From contig JAOANU010000010.1 in the NCBI GenBank assembly GCA_034387635.1, positions 930,001 through 994,000 on the forward strand: DNA of 64,000 nucleotides, given 5' to 3'. The DNA is from Rhodosporidiobolus odoratus. Lineage: Eukaryota > Basidiomycota > Microbotryomycetes > Sporidiobolales > Sporidiobolaceae. Positions 1 through 11,872 of this stretch are shown here, in pieces. A program made the translations under genes and the position numbers. Numbering within the stretch: the first letter of the stretch is position 1; every line of letters starts with the position of its first letter. Under the pieces are notes generated by a model, which worked only from the letters and a program-made list of their open reading frames with translations, searched no databases and was not told the DNA's origin.

Positions 1-1886
1 TGTACTACTTAAGCAGCTGAGGCAACTCGCGTACACTCCAAAGACGAGCGAAGCATAGTCGCGACGGGGAGAAAGTGGGGGTCTTGACGCGGTGCTGGAT
101 AGAGGCAGCACAGCGGTGTTAGCTCGAGTGGTGCCACACGAACAAGTAGCTACAAGCCCGGCGATAGGCCCTCTGAGTGCAGTCGGGTATGGTCTTCCCC
201 TCGCTCCTGTACGCAGACGCTCTTCTCCCTTTCATGCATCCACATGCCGCATCACGAACAAACAGCGGCTACGCGAGACTCGTGTCTGATCACTCTTCCT
301 GTTATTGAACCCTCGCTCACTTACCCACCGCTTGCCCATCAGCCCGGACGACCAAGGTCTCATCCCTTGTTGCACGCGGCATCTTGTGTTCGGCCTCGTT
401 CAGCCGCAGCTGTGGGACGGTAACGGTCCGCGGAATGCAATTTGTTGCGCTGAGTCATGCAGCCGCGGATCTCTGCTCTTCATCCTCGTGATCTTGTGTG
501 CGGCGCATTTCTGCTAGCTCTCCCTCCGACTAGTTCAAGCATCGACTGATGCCCCCTTGTGACTCGAGGTGACCGTGCAAGATCGACCCACTATGCGTTA
601 TGACATCGACCGTTCCTGCGTTGGCGAAATTGGCAGTTCGCCTTTGCTTGCAGGAATCAGCAGGAAAGGAAGTCTTGCCCTCTTCCTGCTCTCTCTCGGT
701 CATGCAACTCTCCGGTCAAGAGACTAGGTGGACGGGATTGTCGAGTGCCCTGTTCGGCGCTCCTGCTTTGATGGCACTGTTTCGACGGAGATGGGAGGCT
801 CAGGGCTTTCTTTCTGTATTTCTCTGAGAAAGGAAGGAATCGTGCAGATCCAGCGGGACGCGGGCTGTACCGCGTGCGGCGTTGGTGAGTTGCTAGAAGC
901 ATGCTGCATGACTTGCGCTGTTGGCTAGGGTCTCTCTGCCCAGCTCGAGAGTCAGGATGCGGCGGTGTTAGTACAGGAGGCTGGTCACATCGTTCGGTAT
1001 TTGGTAGAAGGCTGAGCCGCCTTATCGCGTACCTGTCCGCCGCAACAGCTGACCATGCAGAGGTTGGTACCGCTGCAACGCTCAAGTAGGGATCAACAAG
1101 AAGAAGCGGTCTGAGCGGCTCAGTCGGTTGGCGGACTGAGAAGGTCCCGCTCAATATCCGAAACAAGCAGGGAAGGGGCGGGCGAAGCAGCGCGGGGTGG
1201 GAGCGGTACAAGGCGGCCTACCTCACCAGGGAAACTCACCGCCCGCCACGAGCACGAGAAGACGGCGCAGCTCGAAGAGGAAGGGCCAGCGCGAGGAGGC
1301 GAAAAAGAGAGTACGGTCTGTGTGTCCGCGATCTGCATCCGGAGCAAACGCGGTCAGGTACGTCCCCTCCAGCGCAATTGGAAACGGCAGGCAAGAAATG
1401 AACGGCCTGAACGAAGCAAGAAGGGGAGAAAGACGCCTCCTCGCCGTTTTTTCTCGGGACCTGTGCCCGACGGGGGAGGCGTCGTGCACGTCCTGACCCT
1501 GCTCGGCGGGACGTCGCGTATCACTGAACGCTTCGACCGCTCTCTTGACCTTGTTCTTGCCTGCCCACACTGACTATACCGAGGCTTGAGCGTTTGTCTC
1601 CCCCTGCCATCTCCGACTGGAAAGGTTCCACTCACATCTCCCTGTTCTCGCCGCCTCCACGGCAGTCTTACTCGCGTACTGGTGCGTTGTACTGCGTTGA
1701 TCGACATCCTGCTAGAGCCTCCCGTTGACCTCCGACGCGTCCACCCCTTCTCTCCTGTCAGGCTCCTTTCTCTCCGCTTTTCCCACCCTCCCTCTTGCTC
1801 CCTCTCTCTGTTCTTCTTTCCCCTCTTTCTTCGTCTCATTCGCTCTTTTGTACCGCTTCGGTTACATCCGCGGCCCTCTGGCTAGT
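1..1886. other. No gene recognised; 5' flank of the Tcp11 gene
   Basis: I see no recognisable protein, RNA or repeat here. Open frames on both strands overlap one another, are low in complexity or rich in Arg/Ser/Pro, and show no domain signature. The last 200 bases or so before 1887 are strongly pyrimidine-rich, as in the leaders of other genes in the window. They probably form the promoter and 5'UTR of the next gene. A frame in phase with that gene opens at ATG 1725, but its extra residues are encoded by this pyrimidine-rich tract and look like leader. Confidence 0.5.
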
Positions 1887-4800
1887 ATGGAAACGCCTTA
1901 TCCCCCTCCGTCTCTCCAATCCGCCTCGCCTTCATCCAGCTCCTCTTCCTCCTCGAACCCCTCGAACTCCTCTTTACCGCATTCCGTCGACCCTGCTCCA
2001 TCATCCAGCGAGCCACGGCGGTCTCTCAAGCGTCACTTACCTGCGGACGACCAGCAAGATGGAACACCGTCCACCCCCGAGGAGGAGGACGGAGTCGAGG
2101 TGGACGAGAAGGCATCACGTCCACGAGGTCTCGGCGGTGCTCGCAGCGCCTCGAAGCGTAAAGGAACAGGCAGGAGAGCGTCGTTGCGCGCGAATGGGGC
2201 AGAGTGGACGACACGAAGTGCGAGTGAGGGAAGGGGAGAGACAGTTGTGAATGGAGGCGGTCCTAGCGAAGGGGCGCGATCTGAGGCCAAACGGCGAAGG
2301 GTTGACACGCTGGTGACCGAACCTATGAAGGGCTTATTGACGGTACCTGCGCTAAAGGGTCACCCTCGACCAGCTCGCCTTTCCTTCGTTCCCTCGTACC
2401 AAGACGATCTCCGCGCCTCTTCTCGGCCCCTGCCCTCTCTGTCTCCCGCCATCATCGTCTCTTCCGCATCTTCTGCCTCTTTGCCTCCGATGGCTTCAAC
2501 CAGTCAACCTCCCTGCGCTTCTCCCCTCCTACCTCCTCCGACCGCTGCAACCGCCGCGACCCCTTTACCCTTTCCCCTTACTCCTGCTACCCCTCCTGCC
2601 GATCAACCATCGACCAACCCGGTCTTCGCTCCTAGGCCTCGCCCTCGCCGCCGGGCCAACTCCCTACCGACCTCCTCCAGCCGCAACTTCTTCGCGCCGT
2701 ATCTGTTCCCGCAGCCTTCTCCTTCGTACCGTCTCGCACCGTTCCCATCCGTTGCGGCTCCAATGCAACTGTTGCGGAGACACAAATTCTACGACTTGCG
2801 GGCTCGCCTTCGCAGGCCTGCAGTGGCGCCTGTACCGGCCGACCCTTTTCTCCTTCGCACTGGCGGCGTTGCCTCGGCCCTCGATCCGCGACTCGTGGGC
2901 GCGCGCCTAGACTATGCCAGAGCAGGCTGTTCTATCTCGCCAAGTGAGCTCTTGGCGATTCATGCCGTTCGTCTGGCAGGCGTCGAGGGCGGATCGGCGG
3001 TACCCTTGAACCCGACTGGGCTCATCCCGCCCATCTCAAAAGCTACCTTGCGCGAACTCGACATGCAAGAGATCATGCGGAACCCTCAGCTACGGCACGA
3101 TATAGTCTTCGACCCGAACCTCATGTTCCGACCGAATTACGATGGCGAAAGGTGCATTTCTTTCTTTCCTGTTGTGCATCCGCACCAAGAGCTCACTCGT
3201 CGCTTTTTACAGGGGAGAACGCAAACGCGTTGCAGCTGAACAATACTGGACTGCCTTGGATCGGGAGCTTACTTTCGGCTGCCGCTGCGCGACTTTCCGC
3301 AACAACGTTCTTCTTCCCTGTGTCTGCCTTCCCATCAGCTCCTCGCCTCGACCAACTCCTCCACCTTTCTCCCTCTCAGCGCGCCTCCCAACTCGGATCA
3401 TCCCCCTCATCGTGGAGCTTGGCAACGTTCTCCTTAGCCTCCTACCCGCACCGAGCGGCGAGCACTCGCCACCCTTAGCCTCATCCCCCACTTTCGCCAG
3501 CGCGCTCTCTCCGTACCCTTCTACACCCGTGACGGCCACCAGCCTCAATGCCGCACGCGACCATATCCTCGAGGTCCTTGAGCCGTCTGCTCTAGCATAT
3601 CAACTTGCCCACGGCGTGCTCAACGTGTCCGCTCTCGCCGCCTTCCTTGGCAGAACGCTCAAGACACACTGTGCGCCTATGCGAGACTCGCTGGTGGATC
3701 AGATGGTTATGACGTGCGAAGGAGAGGGGATCGCAAGGGGGTTAAGGCAGTGTTTTGAAATCCTCGAGCTAATGAAGCTGGTAAGTCAACGTCTCTTTCC
3801 TTCCCTGGTATTCTGCTCTCGCTCACATCGAAAACCCTTGCTCTGCAGGACATTGCCAATCACCAACTCCGATCGCTCCGCCCCTACCTTGTCGAATCGT
3901 CCGTAGCATTCGAGCGACGCTTCCTCCAGGAGCACGTTACTCGTCGCGGGGGACAGGCATCTCTCAAACGCTTGCGGGACTGGCTTGCTCCTGCTTCCGA
4001 AAAGAAGCCCCGTACGGGTGACAGGGTCGAACAAGCGGTCGTCGATGGCCTTCTCAACCTGGTTTTCTCGCCGCATGCCTCCGCCTCTACCCCTTCTTCT
4101 GTCCCGCTTCCCGCACTATCGAGCCTTCCTGACACCGTTCAGCTCGACTCATACCGTCTTCAGGCATTCCACGCTGACGCCGCCGACCTCACTGTCCTCT
4201 ATCAGCTTCTCCTCCTCTTCCAGCAGCTCTCCTACCCCGCTCGTCCTTCTCCTGCCGACGTCGACAGCCTTCGCAAGGAGCTGTGGTGCATCATGTCATC
4301 TGCGACTGGCTCTGCCTCCACCCTCGCGGGTCCTGCCTCGAACATTGTTGGCATCCCGCAAGGTCCGCCGGGTCAAGGGGTTGGCAAGCTGTCATCCGAG
4401 TCGTGGAGGAGCAGCATGGAGGACATCCTCCTTCAGGTCGCCGCCAGGGCGAAGGAGCAACAGCTTCGCCACGTGTCTCCGTCCGCCTCTACGTTGAGTG
4501 CCGCTACGGCAGCCTCCCTGCCTCCTACGCCCGACGCCAAGACACTTGCCCTCGTCTCTTCCTACTTCGACAGCAACGTCAAACCCGACTCGAAGCTTTT
4601 TCAACTCCTCCAATCTCGTCTGCGGGAAACCCTCCGCGCGGTCGTCGAGGAGGAACTCGTCCGGGAGAAGGAGAAAGGTCCTTCGGGTTATACTAGCTGG
4701 TGGGCTCCATCGGTCGAGTCTTCGACGATGGCGACAGGAGCGGCACACCCCGCCCGCAGCGCGGCTGTTAGCGCAGAGGGCTTCCGGCCGGAGCAGGGCA

Positions 4801-5159
4801 TGATGGCTTCGTCGGTTCCCGCAAAGAGGGGCGTCAAGCGGTCCGTTGGGCTGGACGACGACGATGCCGCGACTTCGGACGAGGAAAGCGAGAAGCGTCA
4901 GCGTACGAGTCGGTCGTCGTCAATCTCGACCAAGACTGGTCTTCCAATTGCAGTAACGGGGACTTCCCCTCCTTCCGCCTTCGACATCGCCCTTTCTCGC
5001 AGTGGCCTCGCGCCTCTCGCCAGTGAGGTCCGTATTCTCGGTCAACGAATCGCCAAGGTCGCTAGCTATAACCTCTCGGTCTACCGGTCGTTCTACGAGG
5101 CTCTCCTGACCACCCCTCCAACTCCCCCTTCTTCCGCCGTTTCTTCCCCCACTGTCTAA
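1887..5159 (+). CDS. SOK1: Tcp11-domain protein, SOK1-like
   Basis: Exons 1887-3151, 3213-3780 and 3849-5159 join in frame to give about 1047 aa. Residues 1-380 are low-complexity (Ser/Pro/Arg-rich, basic) and probably disordered. The Tcp11 core starts near residue 380 with PPISKATLRELDMQEI, followed by the signature FRPNYDGERGERKR across the first splice, then the WTALDRELTFGC stretch. Helical segments follow, ending in SYNLSVYRSFYEALL near the C-terminus. Fungal members of this family include yeast Sok1, a suppressor of protein kinase A deficiency, so a role in cAMP/PKA signalling is inferred from the family only. The ATG at 1887 is preferred over the in-frame 1725 because the intervening frame is pyrimidine-rich leader. 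The domain assignment is strong; the exact cellular role is not shown by the sequence. Confidence 0.88.
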
Positions 5160-5489
5160 CCTGCTTTCCCTATACTCTCATATACCCCACTCTGTCGCTC
5201 CTTCGTTCCTTTCGTGCATAGCATCCTCACTCTCGTACCATTCCCCTTTTGCTTACCCGTTCCCATATCCTGGTTTTCTTGTGCTGTTTCTACCCACGGA
5301 GCCTCTCTACCCTACCGTCGTCTTTCGTTCATTCGCGCGCTCCTTCCTTTCCCTTGTTCCTCTTGACTAGCAAAGCATAGCAACACAGACTCTGTTTCCT
5401 GCTTCCTTATTGCGTGTGTATGAGCCCGAGAGGAAACAAGCGTTGACAAATAATTGCTCTTGGTGTCCGACTTCCTACACCTACCAGCC

Positions 5490-8400
5490 CTACGAAGGGG
5501 CACCCGAAGTCTGTTCCTCGATGACTTGCGACGCCAGCTCGAGAAGGGCGGGCAAGTCCTTGCCGACGTTTGCCGGGTTTTTGGTGACTGTTGGCCAGAC
5601 AGTACCGTGATGGGGGTCAGCAGCGACGCACTTCTCAAGTAGCGATTGGCGGTGTTCCTGCGCGCCCATCGCGAAAGGAAAAAAAGATAGCGAGCCGAAT
5701 GAGCACAGTATTCCGAAAGTGAGAAGCGGAACTCGGAACGTAATGACGGACGGAAAGTAAGGAAACGCACCTCTGTACCATGCTGCTTCTCAAACTTCCA
5801 CCACCAAGCCCAAGCATCACCGTAATCCCCTTCAGCGGCCGTTGCCCTCCCGAACCAATCCCTTGCCTTTTCAATCTTTCGTTCGGCCCAGAATAATCGA
5901 GCGACGGTGACGATGATGGCGGGACTGTTGTTAGTCTTCTTGAGAGCGTCGACGGAGCGAGATTTGCGGGTTGGTCGGGGTTCGAGCCAGACGGAGTGGG
6001 AGTGGAGGAGACCGGAGGTGGGGAGGGTTTGGATGGCTGACGAAGGGACGAAGAGTCAGTCGTTGTTGCAAAAGAGAGGGAGGAAGAGGGACAGCGAGCC
6101 GCCAACGAGATGACAGGGAGAAGAAGGCCACCAAGAAAAAGAAGTGTCAACTCACCTCGCGCCAACATCGTCTTTGCCGCACCGCTCTTATCCCGTTCTT
6201 CAACCCTTACACTCTCCAACCAGACCTCCTCACTCTTGCCATTCAAATTCCTCGCCTTCTCCAACAACGCCCTAGCCTTGATCCTGACTCCCTGCTTCTC
6301 CTCCAACCGAGCCGCCATGATCCAAAGTGGCACAGCGTTGGGGCATCTTCGTACCCCGATGGCGAGGGCTTCCCGTGCGGCGGGAATGGCAGGAGGGTTT
6401 TGAGCGAGAAGGAGTTGGGCGTGCATCATGTGGAGTTTGGGGGAAGAAGGGTAGGCGGCGAGACCGGATTTGACCATGGACAGAGCGGCAGCAAGGGTGC
6501 TATGCGTTCGTTCAAAGACGGCCGACTTGATCCAAATCTGCGCGTTGAATCGTCACGAGCTTGAGATCAGCTTGCGCTCCTATCAACGCGAAGGAAAAGG
6601 CAGGGGAGTCAAGCAAGTCGCGCAGCAACGCACCCGTTCAGTTCCCGAAACCTCCCGAGCCCTCTGCATCAACTGCTTCGCAGCCTCAGTCTGTCCATTC
6701 TCCGCCTCGAGTTTCGTCGCCGCGAGCCAAATGCCCTCCGAGTCGGGGTTGGCCTCGAATGCCCTAGACAGAATCTGACGCGCCCCGTCGACGTCGCCAC
6801 CGAGCCAGGATTCTTTGGCAGCCATGAGCTGCGTGAAGTGCGCGACAAAAGAATGGGTCAGTAAGGCATACAGATTCGGCTAGAGTGTCAGTAGGGTAAA
6901 GGTAGAGGAGCAAGAGATTGTACCCAGAGAACCTCGGCCTGAGGCACGGACTCGACGGCGCGGTTTAGGAGAGCGAGGAGAGACTCTCTACAAATTCCGA
7001 CAAGCGGTAGATCAGCATGCGGTCCAGCAAAGGATGCCAGACTCCGCTAGCGCGACGACAGTCAAGAAAGAGACCGAGGAGAAAGCAGAACGTACCGATC
7101 TCCTTGTGCCTTCTCCAACTCAGCAGCCTTCCTCCAAATCCCCATCTTGTTTGGGAAAGCCTTGAGCGCGTACGCATAAATCGCCCTAGCCGTCTCAACC
7201 TTCCCCTTCCCAACCATAGTCTCGGCATCATCCAACCAAACAACCTGCCTATCCTCCTCATCCACATCCAGATGTAAAGTGGCCTTGACAATCGCCTGAG
7301 CCGTAACGGGGGATCCTTGCGCCTCAGCCCGTTCCGCCTCGGTTAACCACTGTTCCCTGCTCAATTCCGCTCCATTCTTCCTAAGCGCATTGCACCCATT
7401 CGCAATAATCGCATCAACCTGTTCCGTATTGCCTTCCTGTTCCTGCAACCGACCGGCCGCGATCCAAATTTCGTGACTGGTCGGGATAGCTTTTCGAGCT
7501 TTGTTGAGAACTTGACGGGCTCGTTCGGGCGTCTCGAGGCGAGCGAGGGCGAGCCAGAGTTCTTGAGAGTGGGGGATGACTTCAACGGCGCGGGCGAGGA
7601 GGATACGTGCGTCTTCGGGGTTGTCTTCGAGTTTGACGCATTCTTTCCAGAGTTTGACCGAGGCGGGGATGTATTCGAGGGCTGCAGGGTGAGGTGGTCA
7701 GAGTGAGCGCAAGTCCTCGGCATGAGTGCGGGCAACGCATCCCTAGGCAGAGAGAGGAATAAAATGCAAGAATGGCGCACCTTTTCGCAAAACCCGCTTC
7801 TTTGCCTTGACATCGGTCTCTAACTCGACCGCCCTCATCCAAATCCTGACACTTTGAGGTAGCTCCTGGATGGCGTTGGCGAGGATGATCTTGGCATTTT
7901 CGGGTGTCTAGAAGAGGGAGAAGAAGGGAGAGGCGCAGGGATGTCATGGCGAAGACAAGGAGCGGGGAGATATATACCGTGTGTATGAGCAGAAGGGTCA
8001 GCAACGTGCACCATTGACCTCGTCAAAGACTGGAAGAAAAGGAAGAAGAGGAAAATCTCGCCGTACATTCAATTCACTAGCGCAAATCCACACATCCTCA
8101 TTCTTAGGACACCGTTCACACCCCTCTGCGACGATCTTTCTCGCAGCGACTTGTTTTCCGGCGACGTTTTCGAGCCAAGCGGCGGCAACCCAACCGGGGG
8201 CGTGTTTCGGGTTGGTTTTGGTCAGGGATTGAAGCAGGGCTCGGGCGCGCTTAATGTCGCTGTTTGGCGAGTGAGCGATTTCGTAGAGGAGAGGAGAACA
8301 AAGAGTAGAATGATAGCAATGATTAGGGGGAACAGGAGGGGAAGAAAAGGAGAAGAGCGTCAGCGTCCGCTACTTGCCGTTGACTCGCTCACGAGCTCGC

Positions 8401-10075
8401 CGAGCAGAGCTCGTAGACGAGAACAATGAGCAGGATAAGAAACGCACCCAATCTCGGAGCTAGTCTTCAGCATCATTGAATCCAACCCCGTCAGGTACCC
8501 CTTAGGGTCAATCGCCGTCGCCGTTCCACTCGTCGCCATTCCTCCCGCCCCGCCTGAGCCTGACCCTCCACTTCCACTTCCACCTCCGCCACCCGATGCG
8601 CCCGGAACGGCCGAGCTAGCTCCCGCACCGGACCCACCCGCAGCCTGTTCGAGTTTGATGGAGAGCATCTTCTCTCGGGCTTGACCGATTTCGGCAAAGT
8701 CGGTGAGAGCACCAGAGGCGAGAGAGGTTGAGGTGCCGTCCTTCTGTAGATTTTCGAAGGTGATCGTTCGGGTAGATGTGAGTGGTACATGTATCGAGGT
8801 ATGTCGTAGACGGAGAGGGTGGAGAAAGGAAAAAAGGAGGGGGGGAGAGGGGGGGGGGGGGGGGGGGGACGAGGTCAGCGAGGACAACTCATAGAGACTG
8901 CGACTATGACAATGACGACGAGGGAGCAAGGACGAAGTCTGATATACGCACCATCTGTTCCTCAGCCAAACTACTCTCTAAGGCATTCTGATCCCTGGCG
9001 CCTACCAGAATCGAATCGGGTACGACGTAGGATCGACCTTCTAGTCGAGGTTTCTTGGCTCGATTGCCGACCATGTTGGAAACTTCGGCTATGGGTGTTC
9101 AGAGAGAGAGAGAAGATAAGGGGGCAATCAGGAAGAGTCAGCCTCGAGACGTGCTGAGCTTGCTACTGCTGCTTAGTGCGGCAATACGGGGCAGGACCCT
9201 TGCGGCATAGACTGTGTGGGGTGCGGGTTACAGGCGGTCGAGGGCGTGGTGAGGCGAACCAGGAAAGAAGAGCATCATGGAGGCGAAGGTGGCGGAGAAA
9301 GGAGAGGCGGGAGAAAAAGGAAAACAGAAAGAGAGAAAAAACACTCACGCAAGCTATTCCACTCATCCTCGCTCATCCCCGCCAGCCCCCTCTTCAGATC
9401 CGCAAACTGACTCTGAATCGTCGGCCTATCTTTCAACTGCTTCTCGGCCTCGTCCCGTTCTCGTTTCTCCCGATGAGCTTTGCGACGTTCGTCGAGTTTG
9501 GCGTCCACCAGGGCGTAGATTTGGTCTGCTTCCGCATCGTCTGCTTCATAGACCGTTCCTGTTGGGTTGGAGTGAGAAGAAGAGGGGGGAAAAGAGGGAG
9601 AGTCAGTAAAGAGGCATAGGGAGGGAGAGGGCATAGGAAGGAAAGGAAGGGGGAGAGAGGTGGGGGGGATGAGGTGCCCGAGAGCGAAGGAGACTCGAAG
9701 CAAGCACAGGGGCGAAACGAGAGCCGCAACACGATACCGCCTGATATCCTTCAGACTTGGAGGAAGGGAGGGGGGAGGAGAGAGCAAAGGGTACGATACA
9801 AGAAAGGCGAAAGAAAGGAGAAAAGACATACCGGCGAATAACCCCGTCTCATTCTCAGGATCCTGATACCTATCCGGATCATACTCCTCCTCCTTCATCT
9901 CTTCCTTGCCCCCATTCCCCCCATTCTCGTCCTCGACCGCTTCCCTAGCTGGACCGATATCGGAACGAGTGGTGAAACCTTGTGCACCTCGACCTGCTCC
10001 GGCTACGTAAGAGGGAGGGGGGGCTAGACGGAGAAAGGCGTAGCGGTCGCCTCGGAGGCCGAAGATGTCGGCCAT
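5490..10075 (-). CDS. PRP6: Pre-mRNA splicing factor PRP6 (U4/U6.U5 tri-snRNP)
   Basis: Twelve exons on the minus strand: 10075-9832, 9558-9349, 9088-8952, 8743-8448, 8259-8067, 7907-7781, 7681-7096, 6987-6924, 6828-6634, 6537-6156, 6036-5771 and 5657-5490. They give 955 aa, close to human PRPF6. The N-terminus carries the PRP1/PRP6 signature: [20 protein letters not shown], then [18 protein letters not shown] spanning a splice. From about residue 330 to the end come HAT (half-a-TPR) repeats such as [30 protein letters not shown] and [16 protein letters not shown]. The protein ends [15 protein letters not shown]...SGAPS. In this family the HAT array bridges U5 and U4/U6 snRNPs in the nucleus. 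A Gly/Ser-rich linker (about residues 240-265) is the main insertion. The intron 8744-8951 carries a 20-base poly-C run on the sense strand. Confidence 0.96.
8849..8868 (-). repeat. Poly-C tract (C20 on the sense strand) in a PRP6 intron
   Basis: An uninterrupted run of 20 G on the plus strand, which is poly-C in the transcript, inside the PRP6 intron 8744-8951. It lies about 83 bases from the donor. A second shorter G block with A interruptions flanks it. Confidence 0.95.
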
Positions 10076-10788
10076 GTTGATTGTAGGAAGGTTAGAAAAG
10101 AGGAGAGGTGGAGGAGACGGCGGGGGGAGGGAGGCGAGATGGGGTCGAGGTGGATGTCGAGCTACTGGTTGCTGGCGCGGGGCTTCTGAATTGCCTCAAG
10201 GTGTTGTAGCGAGAGTTCTTTGCCCGTTCGTGGTAGAGGCGAACGGCCGGATGAACTTGTTAAGTTGTTTCCTGCGATCTCAACAACGAGTGTCCCGGGA
10301 GGCGCCTATTGATGTCGAGAGAAACCCAAGATCGCCCAACGAGCGATAGCCGACGTGGGCGATGCCTCTTACCTTGTGGTTCCGCATTATTCCATTTGCC
10401 TCGACAAGCCTCTCTCAACTAGCACAGTCACCAGAAAGGTAAAGGGTCATTAGAGTACAGCAGTCAGGCTACGAGAGAGAGAGAGAAACGAGAAAAGAAC
10501 GAGAAAACGAAGCCAAAGGCCGAAAAGAGGGGACGATGGATGGAGAGGAATGGAGAAGAAAAAACGAAGCAGCGGTGGAGAGGGAGGGAGGGGGCTTGGT
10601 ATGGAAGAATGGTGGGAGGAGAAAAGACGGTGAGAAAGTGGGGGTGGGCACAGATGCGACGGGAGCGAGAACGGGGAGGCACGATGAAGGCCAGAGGGGC
10701 GACTGTGTCAGAAGACGGAAGGAAGAAAGAAGTCACAAATGGGGGGGGGGGGGAAAGAAGGTTCAAAAGAACTGGAAAAAAAGGCTAT
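10076..10788. other. Region between PRP6 and RHO1
   Basis: This holds the promoter/5'UTR of PRP6 (just above 10075) and the 3'UTR of RHO1 (below 10789), both on the minus strand. The plus strand is purine-rich (gaga/agaa), so the minus-strand transcripts are pyrimidine-rich here. No additional gene is supported. Confidence 0.55.
10741..10753 (-). repeat. Poly-C tract (C13 sense) just downstream of the RHO1 stop
   Basis: Thirteen consecutive G on the plus strand, about 36 bases beyond the RHO1 stop codon. It reads as C13 in the likely RHO1 3'UTR. Confidence 0.9.
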
Positions 10789-11872
10789 CTAGAGGACGGT
10801 GCACTTTCCGCCCTTCTTCCTCCCCTTGGTACTGAGCAACGCCAACCTGGTCGCCGTCTCAAACACCTCACGAACACCTTCACCGGAACGGGCAGAGCAT
10901 TCGAGGTAGCGCGTTGCGCCAATCTTTTGGCGAACCATCTCACCCTGCACAAGCACATGAGGTTCCGCTCGTCAGTACGCCGGAGGGAAAAGGCGGAGGA
11001 ACCGGAGGAAAAAGGCCCGAACGCACCTCTTGACTGGTAACCGGCCTCTGACTGGTCCTCCTGAGTTCCTCGTTCGTCTTGGGGTCGTTCCTCAGATCCT
11101 TCTTGCACCCAACCAGAATAATGGGCAACCCAGAGCAGAAGTGCAACACCTCGGAGATCCATTTCTCCTGAACGTTGTCGAGCGAGTCGGGTGAGTCGAC
11201 GGCGAAGCAGATGAGGATGACGTGCGAGTCGGGGTAGGAGAGGGGACGGAGACGGTCGTAGTCTTCTTGACCGGCTGTATCCCAGAGGGCGAGTTCGACG
11301 CGCTTGCCATCGACTACAACGTCGGCGACGCTGAGGGTCGGAACCGACACGAAGGAAGGTGATGGACGGAAGTGTGAGTCGAGAGCGAGGGCCGGCGAAA
11401 TTGGGTGAGGTTGGGTGAGGTTGAGAGGTTGAGAGGTAGCGAATGATTGGTGTGGGGGGAAAGATGGGTCAGTGGGGCGGCACTCGCAGGAAAGCGGCTG
11501 AACGACGCACTAGTTCTCGAAGACGGTAGGGACGTAGACCTGCTCGCAACCAGGCATGCGTCAGTACTCGTCCGCTCGTTTGGTGCTTCCCCCTCTCGCA
11601 TTGCTCGGTCCTCGCGCTTCCCCTCTGCACTTGCCGAAATGCGCCAAGGCCGCTCCTCACCTCGACTCGTTCCGCTCGCTCGCTCCTCCGGCCCAGTAGC
11701 GGACGGCATGCGCGCCTCGGAAAAGGGGGAAGGACCCGGTTGAGATGGAAGACTGAGAGAAGAAGATGAGACTGACCTCGGGAAAGGTGCCCTTTGAGAA
11801 GACAATCAACAGGCAGGTTTTACCGCAAGCTCCGTCTCCGACGATGACCAACTTGCGACGGATCTCAGACAT
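10789..11872 (-). CDS. RHO1: Rho1 small GTPase
   Basis: Exons 11872-11777, 11539-11511, 11330-11027 and 10944-10789 join to 194 aa, the usual Rho length. Visible motifs are the P-loop GDGACGKT (residues 12-19), the effector loop [13 protein letters not shown] (in part on a 29-nt exon), [17 protein letters not shown], the base-specificity motif VGCKKDL, the Rho insert and [16 protein letters not shown] Lys/Arg-rich tail (TKGRKKGGK) ends in the CAAX box CTVL, where the final Leu predicts geranylgeranylation and membrane anchoring. Yeast Rho1 controls cell-wall glucan synthase, Pkc1 and actin polarity; the same role is inferred here from very close similarity, including [14 protein letters not shown]. 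The final exon begins with [10 protein letters not shown], as in Rho1/RhoA proteins. Cdc42 or Rac is unlikely given [16 protein letters not shown]. Confidence 0.96.

Noticed and set aside
657..1211. 184-codon minus frame upstream of the Tcp11 gene
   Set aside because: It is Arg/Ser/Pro-rich, overlaps several other frames, and has no domain or leader signal.
5635..6477. 280-codon minus frame reading through PRP6 introns
   Set aside because: Only its first third matches PRP6. The rest is intron and wrong-frame sequence once the splice at 6156/6036 is applied.
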